DNA of 64,000 nucleotides from an uncultured Pedobacter sp. Its GTDB lineage: Bacteria > Bacteroidota > Bacteroidia > Sphingobacteriales > Sphingobacteriaceae. Of the stretch, positions 59,401 through 64,000 are shown one piece after another. The DNA is taken from contig CAMLDJ010000001.1 in the NCBI GenBank assembly GCA_946478755.1, positions 1-64,000 of the forward strand. The letters run 5' to 3'. The stretch's first letter is position 1. Every line of letters begins with the position of its first letter. The position numbers were made by a program, and so were the translations under genes. The notes beneath the pieces are model-generated. The model was not told where the DNA came from. It did not search any database and saw nothing but the letters and a program-made list of their open reading frames with translations.

Positions 59401-60022
59401 GGTTGGTATTGCCCTGATCTGTAGCCATTGAAGTCCCTAGTGCATAAGATTTGCAGACGGACAAAGGAACATGTTTATATAATCCATTGACGTAATCTAC
59501 CATACAATGATGTTCTATCAAAACACCTTTTGGTTTTCCCGTTGACCCTGAAGTATAGATCACATAGATTAAATTCTCCGGACTAACTGTAATATCGGTC
59601 TTGCCGATCGACATACTACTGATCTCATTTTGGTGCCGATCGCTTAGTATAACCATTTTTCCTTCTGCTGCCTCAAGGAAACGGGAAGAAGGGCTATCTG
59701 ATAAAACTACCTCTGCGGCAGTATCCTCAATCATGTAACTGATACGATCTACAGGGAATTCGGGGTCAACTGGTACATAAGCAGCACCCGCTTTAAGGAT
59801 GCCCAAGATACCCACAACCATTTCCATTGGGTTAGAAATACAAATAGGAACTAGTGTTTCTTTCTTGACACCATATTTTTGAAGATAATTGGCCAGTTGG
59901 TTGCTTCTTTCATCTAATTGCTTGTAAGAAAGCTGATGGCCTTGAAAGATTGTGGCGATGCGATCAGGTGTTTCTTTTACTTGCGAGGAAAACAGATCTA
60001 AAATGGTCTTTTTATTAAGCAT
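53438..60022 (-). CDS. NRPS-PKS hybrid: A-PCP-KS-AT-ACP-aminotransferase
   Basis: 2194 residues from the ATG at 60020-60022; a frame three codons longer would use TTG. Order: adenylation (about 7-500), PCP (Ser549, GGTSLL), ketosynthase (608-1027; Cys778 in SACSTS, His914 in ETHGTA, His953 in SNFGHL), acyltransferase (Ser1223 in GHSIGE; HAFH at 1319-1322, malonyl type), ACP (Ser1552, GLDSLL), a Gln-rich linker (about 1597-1707) and a class III PLP aminotransferase (about 1725-2150, Lys1984 in GTYGK). The A-domain code is D-Q-T-K-I-G-H-I-G-K, nearest to Asp codes (DLTKVGHIGK). There is no KR, so the beta-ketone formed is the expected aminotransferase substrate, as in iturin-type synthetases. 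No N-terminal C domain, so the A domain loads the starter. Confidence 0.95.
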   Translation of the reverse strand: MLNKKTILDLFSSQVKETPDRIATIFQGHQLSYKQLDERSNQLANYLQKYGVKKETLVPICISNPMEMVVGILGILKAGAAYVPVDPEFPVDRISYMIEDTAAEVVLSDSPSSRFLEAAEGKMVILSDRHQNEISSMSIGKTDITVSPENLIYVIYTSGSTGKPKGVLIEHHCMVDYVNGLYKHVPLSVCKSYALGTSMATDQGNTNLYSSLAFGGTLHLFSKENFNDVEYIHQYFNTHLIDCLKLVPSHWKSLSLNGADLLPDKLLIIGGEALHTTVINDYLSRVQNSFTLVNHYGPTETTIGSLLHVVDPATTYRHTIPIGKPFSDERVYLMAADLTEVEDGETGEIYIGGAGVARGYLNRPELTDERFIKDIFSDQPNARLYRTGDLARKLPDGNIQYLGRIDDQVKINGYRIELGEIESTLQNAPGVKQGVVMVRENSNGDKRLMGYVICPDHYNKQAITDFLNDKLPAYMVPQLFMQVDSFPFLPNGKVNKKLLPDPDVSSLLTNTYYAPNYKTEAQITEIWKEILEVNRVGIEDNFFELGGTSLLSQKFVALLKTRYQLNLPVTKVYQFPRIKDLAAFLDGRKPNNSTIKNKRTTSAGQNTEVAIIGMAGRFPGAKSVEELWDILKNGKETTRFFTDDELDNNIPDSLKNNPDYVKARGIVDDVQSFDATFFGITPKLAELMDPQQRVFLQIAWEVLEKTGYTNTQLDATIGVFAGVGHNTYYEHNVLSNPALIENVGKTQLITVTAKDYIASRTAFALDLKGPAVTVQSACSTSLLAVAQAVQSIRSGQCSMALAGGATIDSPVNSGHLYEEGAMLSNDGHCRPFDADATGTVFSDGAGVILLKDKEEAIKDGDYIFAVIKGIGINSDGGDKGSFTAPSAEGQANVIRMAINDANVSPADISYIETHGTATPLGDPIEIEGLNIAFGQQSKNQYCLIGSVKSNFGHLTCAAGVAGLIKASLAMHHKLLPASINFKKANPNIDFEHSPFKVNDSLTSWDNTERIAGVSSFGVGGTNVHLIIAAHDNTPPITVASPRPLQLMTSSAKNEQSLDQFSAKLAAYVIDTNSSLADVAYTLNVYRQPFSHRRFVLFKAGTDLAEQLKNPLSLAGQTKKNTANIREVVFMFPGQGSQFLNMGKDLYLHEPVFKDAMDECNELLKWQLHENLVDIIYPELFNTAGEEKLNNTRYSQPALFAVGYSLAKLWMSWGVYPSAFIGHSIGEFLAAHLAGVFSLQDTLKIIATRGQLMSELPGGDMLSVREKAETLLPLLPVDISIAAINSPGLCVVAGTSAAIAKFSQFLDEKQIANRLLHTSHAFHSYMMDEVVEPFKQTLSAIKFHTPSIPIYSTVTGEKLQNEEATNPEYWANHLRSTVQFNKAAIKLLEENQEKAFLELGPGNATATFVRQQATKKNNIILSSLEMPQKNESAYHSLFKALGQLWLNGFDFDWALFYKTEKRHKLNDLPTYSFNSSLYWVYPPSVPVASSADLLLNYTTTKPLNFIPKVEEPNILMRKESLINQIKEILENTSGLEMQDVSDQASFIEMGLDSLLLTQIALALKKSFNLPITFRQLNEEYSSLDKLAEYLNKQLPEERIQQPVQPAAINVQFPGSQPQFLQNHHTAGSNGTALDLIGQQLQLLAQQVALLQNNQPAQIQRQSVSTINPIKVVSQDRANPDLTAEELVEIKKPFGASPRIEKQSATLSVRQQQYLEELTKKYTDKTRASKNYTQENRAHMADPRVVSGFKPATKELVYSIVINKSKGSRFWDIDGNEYIDALNGFGSNMLGYQPDVIKNALIEQIEKGYEIGPQHELSGEVTKLICEFTGFERSALCNTGSEAVLGAMRIARTVTGRSLIVAFTGSYHGIVDEVIVRSSKKHKSFPAAPGIMPEAVQNMLILDYGTEESLQIIKERANELAAVLVEPIQSRRPEFQPIEFLRQLRVITENSGSVLIFDEVISGFRFHPGGMQAMFDIKADIGTYGKVAGGGISIGIIAGKRKFMDALDGGFWQFGDDSVPEAGVTYFAGTFVRHPLALATAKASLNYLKTQGPELQVNLNKKTRYIADTLNAICRKFKAPMFIAQFGSLWRVKYKEEYAYSELFFTLMRFKGIHILEGFPCFLTTAHTQTDIDQIIQAFEESLTELKSVEFIPEHQEELNFNTPPLPNARLGKDKDGNPGWFIQDEKNPGKYLQVN

Positions 60023-60171
60023 ATCGAGCAAGGCGTACGTTTGGTTTTAAAATTATCAATTTTAGAATTCTTTAACTGGTTAAAACTTATTTATTGATCA
60101 TTTCAGTACCAATGTGAGGAGACGTTTTGCCGCGTTTAACTAAAATCCCTTTTATTATTAGCCCTGAGAAA

Positions 60172-60188
60172 TTTACCTCTAAGGTAAA
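60172..60188. promoter_or_regulatory. Palindrome TTTACC-N5-GGTAAA, candidate operator
   Basis: Perfect 6-bp arms around TCTAA; with one mismatch the symmetry extends to 60169-60191. It is about 150 bp upstream of the hybrid synthetase start and shares its arms with the palindrome at 60225-60243. Confidence 0.4.
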
Positions 60189-60224
60189 ATTTTTATGCGA
60201 CACTTAGGCGGTGTATAGTAATAT

Positions 60225-60243
60225 TTTACCCAATGTGGGTAAA
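60225..60243. promoter_or_regulatory. Palindrome TTTACCCA-ATG-TGGGTAAA, candidate operator
   Basis: Perfect 8-bp arms with a 3-base centre, 203 bp upstream of the hybrid synthetase start. The core CCCA-N3-TGGG matches the layout of the 5262 and 22913 palindromes. It may be bound by a dimeric regulator, possibly of the NRPS-PKS operon. Confidence 0.45.
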
Positions 60244-60321
60244 TCTTTAATAAATGCAGTATAGAAGTGTTTATTAAAATATAGTTGCAAATTATGAAGA
60301 AAGTAATATTAATTTGCAATT

Positions 60322-60406
60322 GGCTTATTCGTAGTAGCCCATCATAGGGAAAGAACTTCCCCAGACGTAAGCAAGCCAAATCCCTATGGAACATGGCTTG
60401 CTTTTA
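60322..60406 (+). ncRNA. Candidate structured small RNA with intrinsic terminator
   Basis: An approximately 85-base + strand unit. Upstream is a fair Bacteroidota-type promoter: TTG at 60285-60287, 21 bases, then TTAATTTG at 60309-60316 (consensus TTTG and TAnnTTTG). Inside: a small hairpin GGGAA-AGAAC-TTCCC (60347-60361) and a terminator stem AAGCAAGCCA/TGGCTTGCTT (60369-60378 and 60394-60403) followed by T-rich DNA. CATAGGGA (60343-60350) is complementary to TCCCTATG (60381-60388) in the terminator loop, allowing a pseudoknot or switch. No + strand gene follows, so it would be a stand-alone RNA. The exact 5' end is a guess. Confidence 0.45.
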
Positions 60407-60419
60407 TTTGGTGTATTTT

Positions 60420-60605
60420 CTATTTCTTCTCCGGAGGAGTATTAACAATCTCTCCAAATTCATTTACCCATGCCATCATACTTTCCAGATCACCTCCTGT
60501 AGAATTTTGCTGACGTTCTTGTTTGCGTTGTTCTTTATCTTCTTTTTTCTTTTGTCTGTTCTTTTCCAGTTGCTTCTTCATGAAGGTAGCCTGAGATTTA
60601 GCCAT
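60420..60605 (-). CDS. Small highly basic/charged conserved protein
   Basis: 61 residues. The N-terminal two thirds is a Lys/Gln/Glu-rich helix (MAKSQATFMKKQLEKNRQ onward) and the C-terminal part reads GGDLESMMAWVNEFGEI. I recognise this layout from small Bacteroidota proteins that often occur near cold-shock genes; no biochemical role is known. It may bind RNA or ribosomes. Length and both ends fit that group. Confidence 0.75.
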   Translation of the reverse strand: MAKSQATFMKKQLEKNRQKKKEDKEQRKQERQQNSTGGDLESMMAWVNEFGEIVNTPPEKK

Positions 60606-60842
60606 AAATTCAATGTATTAGTTAAAAAATAACTTTTCTCTGCTCTTACCTGTTGTAGCCTGCAACATGATGCTCTGATCATTGGGCGAAATATAATTTA
60701 ATTCCGGGTTGGTAACGGATCAGCAACCAGTAGAATTTGAAACCCAATTGAAGGATCAATTGGCAAGTAATATGAAGAGAATAGTAATGATTATTCCGTT
60801 TTGTGCAAATATACTAAAATTTTAGCTAAAAACGATAGGTGT

Positions 60843-61412
60843 TTACTTTGCTAAAGTTACCGTATATGTTATTGCGGCCCTTACTTGCATAACAGTAGTG
60901 GTAGCTGTTTTAGCTTTAACCAGCACATTGTAATGGCTGGCTCCATCCGTTAGGTAAGACTTAAGAACGTCAGCACGAACAACGGGACTTAACGCAAGTG
61001 CGCCAAGTATGGACGGCGAGGAAATAGCGGTATTAGCGATCTCTTCCTGTTGGGCTCCTGTTGCAATCTGGAACTTTATCGTTTCAAGGTTTCCGAAATT
61101 ATTCTTGGCATCTACAGAATCTTCAGGAATTAAACCTAAAGCCATATCGAGGCTCTTAAGTTTAACTGAGCTAACATTGGAAACGTCAAAATTATTTACC
61201 TGTTTATGGATCTCATCCGAAAGATTTACAATAGGGCTAATATCTGGTATGGTGGTCGTACTGGTGATGCTGCTTAATACAGGAATGTCAAAGAGAACGG
61301 TGTCGGTAACAACCACATCACGCTGGATACTTTCTGATATCTTGTTGCATGAAATCGTACAGGTAATGGTAAGCGAAAGCAAGATTATAAACAGGGCAGT
61401 AGTTTTCATCAT
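60843..61412 (-). CDS. Lipoprotein of unknown function
   Basis: 189 residues with a lipoprotein signal and a TISC lipobox (Cys22). The mature part is rich in Ser/Thr/Val with a predicted mix of strands and helices and no recognised domain or catalytic motif. It is probably anchored in the outer or inner membrane. It stands alone, with 354 bp of non-coding DNA upstream. Confidence 0.75.
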   Translation of the reverse strand: MMKTTALFIILLSLTITCTISCNKISESIQRDVVVTDTVLFDIPVLSSITSTTTIPDISPIVNLSDEIHKQVNNFDVSNVSSVKLKSLDMALGLIPEDSVDAKNNFGNLETIKFQIATGAQQEEIANTAISSPSILGALALSPVVRADVLKSYLTDGASHYNVLVKAKTATTTVMQVRAAITYTVTLAK

Positions 61413-61766
61413 GTTGCAAGTTAGTCATATTTATACCAGCAAAGGTTCCATTTAAATTTTAGATAATCAACTTTTAGAGGTTCTATTTTGATCCCTTAGA
61501 ACCCAGCTTATATACGATCGCAAAATCTGTCCGACTGATTCAAAATTACCCGAACTTATATAAAATTTGGCACTTTATCTGCCAAAAATTATATTCTGTC
61601 TTAATATTTAATTATTTGTAATCCAGAATGGTTAATTGATTTTTGCTGAATTTATAATTTATATGGAAATTGCCTCATGCAGGGAATCTAAGACTAAAAT
61701 GTAAAATTATATTTTGTTTGATAGTTATATCCGCTGTATGACAGTTATTTATGTCGCTTATGTAAA
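61413..61766. other. AT-rich intergenic region
   Basis: About 350 bases with no gene. One inverted repeat, GGTTCTA (61479-61485) and TAGAACC (61497-61503) with an 11-base loop, lies about 70-90 bp before the lipoprotein start and could be part of its control region or its leader. Nothing else stands out. Confidence 0.5.
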
Positions 61767-62018
61767 TTAGTACTGTTGCCTATTATAAGCTGCAGAAAAA
61801 TCAGTTCTCATGGCTTTAAAACGTTCCACTACTGTGGCGATAAATGCTTCATCAAGGATCTGAAAAATTTCATTCACTCCTCCTCCGCTTAGATCTAACT
61901 CTGATAATTTATAACTCTGTTCAAGTGTTCCCTGTTCAAATTTGATAATGTATTTCTGGTTCATGTTGAACAAGGTGATCTTGCATTCCGGGTGTGGTAG
62001 TTCTGCTATTACTCTCAT
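61767..62018 (-). CDS. Small conserved hypothetical protein
   Basis: 83 residues from the ATG at 62016-62018. A frame eight codons longer would need a GTG inside the upstream terminator stem and is rejected. The product has a short beta-rich first half (CKITLFNMNQKYIIKFE) and a helical second half ending FSAAYNRQQY. It is soluble with no signal. The type is familiar from Bacteroidota, but no function is known. Confidence 0.7.
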   Translation of the reverse strand: MRVIAELPHPECKITLFNMNQKYIIKFEQGTLEQSYKLSELDLSGGGVNEIFQILDEAFIATVVERFKAMRTDFSAAYNRQQY

Positions 62019-62033
62019 GTGTTTGGTGATTAA

Positions 62034-62059
62034 AAAGGCCACCTGACGGAGGTGGCTTT
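62034..62059 (-). terminator. Terminator of the S46 peptidase gene
   Basis: GCCACCT (62038-62044) and AGGTGGC (62050-62056) form the stem, flanked by A/T pairs with one bulged G. Read on the reverse strand it ends in TTTTT just before the small gene at 61767. Confidence 0.7.
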
Positions 62060-62083
62060 CCGATTGTTTATAATGTATTTGTG

Positions 62084-64000
62084 TTAAATTTTTACCCCTA
62101 TTTCTTTCAAAAGGAAGTACGCTTTGTCGATTTTTGAGGCTACCCAGAGTACATAACGAATATCGACTCCAATAGACCGGCTATAGCTTTCATTCCAGGC
62201 GTAATCATTAATTGTTGCACCATAAGCACGGTCAAAGTTTACGCCGATCAGCTCTCCCTGAGCATTCATCACAGGAGAGCCCGAGTTGCCACCGGTAGTG
62301 TCCAGATTATAAAGAAAGCCAACAGGGACATCTTTAAGGTCTTTTTTCACAAAGGGACCAAAGTCCCTGGCGCCCCACAATGCCCTGATTTGTGCCGGAT
62401 AGTCGAATTCGGGATTTCCTGTTGTTCCTTTTTCTAATATCCCTTTTATCGTCGTATAGGGGCGCATATAGGATGCGTCCGCCGGCCAATACCCTCGTAC
62501 ATAGCCGTAAGTCAGCCGTAAAGTGCTGTTCGCATCGGGTATAAAGTCCTTTTTCAGAAACTTCTCTTTTACGTTTACATAATCGCCCATCAATTTGTTT
62601 AGTATTCCATCTCTGCGGTCTTTTTCAGGTTTTAACTCCGCTATTTGAGCGGCTATGTCTTTTTCAAAGGATAAAAATCCATCCGTATAGTTGCCAATTC
62701 CTTTTGCCGAACCAAGAAGGGTATGGTATACGTAACTGGTATCGGTAAGTTTGCTGCTGCTAAAAACGTGGTTTACAAAGTCGTCAATAGTCTTTTCCTG
62801 GTCTGCCAGCTTGCCAGTAATTTTATTTACAGCATTTACCGGTTGTTCTCGGGAAAAAATCGAAGCGTCAATAAGCATCCTTTTAAAGATCTTCCTGTCA
62901 GCATCCATATCACAGGCTTCATAAATTCCTGCTAAAAACTGCTTTAAACGTGGCTTGTTTTCAGTAAAGAAGGATTGCCTTTGGCTGTCAGGTTGTGCAT
63001 CCAGTGCCGCTTTGAACACATTAATGTTTTTGGATATACCTAGCAGGCTGGTAGAATTGTAAATCTGTGTGAACCACAAATCTCGTTTTGCATCGCCATT
63101 AATTAGCTGATAAAGGTGATCTATGTCAGTCATTAAACTCCCGTAACGTGCTTTAACATCAACGTTGCTATTGATGAATTTAGCCAAGGCAGCATCTTCA
63201 TTTTTTTTTTGTGAAATCAGGTCTATTCCTTTCAATCCCTGCAGTTTGCCTCTGTAATTTTTCAGCACATTGGCATTTCTTTTTATTCTGGTGGCCAGTT
63301 TAATTTCAGTAGCCTTATCTTTCTTACCTGCATTTTCCATCGCTGTATTTTGGAAATCATATAGGTCGGATACATAAGGCAGTAGAAATTGCTGCTGGTA
63401 CTCGATGAACTGAGCGGGGCGGTGACGGAACGTACGGCCCGGATAACCTAAAATAAATACAAAATCCTCTTCATTCGTTCCGTTAGGATTTACTTTCAGG
63501 AATTTTTTGGGCGTATAAGGGATATTATTTTTTGCATATTTGGCAGGAGACCCATCCGGAGCTACGTAGGCGCGCATGAAAGAAAAGTCGCCGGTGTGCC
63601 GCGGCCATACCCAATTGTCCGTTTCGCCACCATACTCACCAATCTGCCGGTTTGGAACGTATACCAGTCTTACATCCTGGATGGTTTTATACCTGAACAG
63701 AACATACGTTTTTCCAATAAACATTTCGGATACTTCTGCCTGTATGGAGGGGTCTTTTTTTTCCGCTTCAACCACCACATTTTTGATTGCATCATTGATT
63801 AGTTTTAATCGTGATGATGGATCAGTTATTTGCGCTACAGCACCCAGGATACGGTCCGATACATCTTCATAACTATCAGTAATACGGCAGGTTAATCCTT
63901 TTGCTTCAATTTCCTGTTCATGTGTGTTGGCCACAAACCCCTTGGTCAGGTAATCGTGTTCCGGCGTACTCGCACGTTGAACAGCGCTAAAAGCACAGTG
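62084..64000 (-). CDS. S46 dipeptidyl-peptidase (DPP7/DPP11-like), 5' end outside window
   Basis: At least 639 residues; the frame is open to the window edge, where it reads HCAFSAVQRAST. This matches the region of the catalytic His (N-H-H-C) of S46 peptidases, so only about 60-90 N-terminal residues are missing. The catalytic Ser is in TTGGNSGSPV near the C-terminus, followed by IGVNFDR. The Arg of NFDR is at the position reported to give Asp/Glu specificity (DPP11 type), where DPP7 has Gly. It cleaves dipeptides from oligopeptides in the periplasm for amino-acid supply. It has its own terminator. Confidence 0.93.
   Translation of the reverse strand, partial: HCAFSAVQRASTPEHDYLTKGFVANTHEQEIEAKGLTCRITDSYEDVSDRILGAVAQITDPSSRLKLINDAIKNVVVEAEKKDPSIQAEVSEMFIGKTYVLFRYKTIQDVRLVYVPNRQIGEYGGETDNWVWPRHTGDFSFMRAYVAPDGSPAKYAKNNIPYTPKKFLKVNPNGTNEEDFVFILGYPGRTFRHRPAQFIEYQQQFLLPYVSDLYDFQNTAMENAGKKDKATEIKLATRIKRNANVLKNYRGKLQGLKGIDLISQKKNEDAALAKFINSNVDVKARYGSLMTDIDHLYQLINGDAKRDLWFTQIYNSTSLLGISKNINVFKAALDAQPDSQRQSFFTENKPRLKQFLAGIYEACDMDADRKIFKRMLIDASIFSREQPVNAVNKITGKLADQEKTIDDFVNHVFSSSKLTDTSYVYHTLLGSAKGIGNYTDGFLSFEKDIAAQIAELKPEKDRRDGILNKLMGDYVNVKEKFLKKDFIPDANSTLRLTYGYVRGYWPADASYMRPYTTIKGILEKGTTGNPEFDYPAQIRALWGARDFGPFVKKDLKDVPVGFLYNLDTTGGNSGSPVMNAQGELIGVNFDRAYGATINDYAWNESYSRSIGVDIRYVLWVASKIDKAYFLLKEIGVKI

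Larger units (their letters stand above)
60023..60419. other. Intergenic regulatory region upstream of the NRPS-PKS genes
   Basis: About 400 bases hold two related palindromes (60172-60188 and 60225-60243), which lie 150 and 203 bp before the synthetase start, and a probable + strand small RNA (about 60322-60406). No protein gene is convincing here; a 71-codon reverse frame at 60179-60394 has an unnatural composition. Confidence 0.6.

Noticed and set aside
60179..60394. 71-codon reverse frame upstream of the synthetase gene
   Set aside because: It covers both palindromes and the terminator hairpin, and the product is an implausible mix of hydrophobic and Cys/Tyr residues.
1..64000. CRISPR arrays, tRNA/rRNA genes, insertion sequences, phage or integrase genes
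   Set aside because: No direct-repeat arrays, no tRNA-like cloverleaf and no transposase or integrase motifs were seen on either strand.

Overview
The window looks like a chromosomal segment of a member of the Bacteroidota, most likely the Sphingobacteriaceae (Pedobacter/Mucilaginibacter-like). The indications are AT-rich DNA (roughly 40% GC by eye), a weak Shine-Dalgarno context, many lipoproteins with S-x-C lipoboxes, an S46 dipeptidyl-peptidase, and a PAS-rich hybrid kinase carrying two receivers and an HPt domain. The taxon is inferred from protein style, not from a marker gene.

Layout. 1-1.5 kb: a partial NAD(P)-binding protein, a cold-shock protein and a glycine-zipper lipoprotein. 1.5-6.5 kb: a soluble hybrid histidine kinase, a small lipoprotein and a stand-alone receiver. 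6.5-21.3 kb: the core of a Wzx/Wzy-type exopolysaccharide (EPS) locus, with an initiating sugar-1-phosphate transferase fused to a degenerate receiver, a short TolC-like protein, a Wzc-like co-polymerase, a Wzy-like polymerase, acyltransferases, six glycosyltransferases and Wzx. 21.4-47.3 kb: accessory and decoration genes of the same locus. These include a beta-helix lipoprotein, two GMC-oxidoreductase/Tat-subunit pairs, a glycosyltransferase-like gene, an MBOAT/SGNH O-acetylation pair, a HAD/UbiA pair divergent from a GT-C transferase, a GT14 enzyme, a glycoside-hydrolase-like lipoprotein, a NodB-like lipoprotein, a second UbiA, an ABC exporter, a second AT3 acyltransferase and further transferases. 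47.5-60.0 kb: a compact biosynthetic gene cluster of a phosphopantetheinyl transferase, an NRPS (C-A-NMT-PCP-TE) and an NRPS-PKS hybrid (A-PCP-KS-AT-ACP-aminotransferase). 60-64 kb: a probable small RNA, a small basic protein, a lipoprotein, a small conserved protein and the 3' part of an S46 peptidase gene.

How the genes may work together. The EPS genes read as a complete Wzx/Wzy pathway: initiation on undecaprenyl phosphate, sequential glycosyl transfer, flipping by Wzx, polymerisation by Wzy and chain control by the Wzc-like protein. Acylation and surface lipoproteins follow. The HAD-UbiA-GMC-Tat run next to a GT-C enzyme suggests a polyprenyl-phosphate pentose donor used on the outer face of the membrane, by analogy with mycobacterial decaprenylphosphoryl-arabinose. 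The NRPS/PKS cluster is small enough to predict a product. An Asp-like residue is extended once with malonyl-CoA, the beta-ketone is transaminated to a beta-amine, and the chain is joined to N-methylglycine and released by a thioesterase. Palindromes at similar distances upstream of several of these units may be shared operators.

No tRNA, rRNA, CRISPR array, insertion sequence or phage gene was seen.
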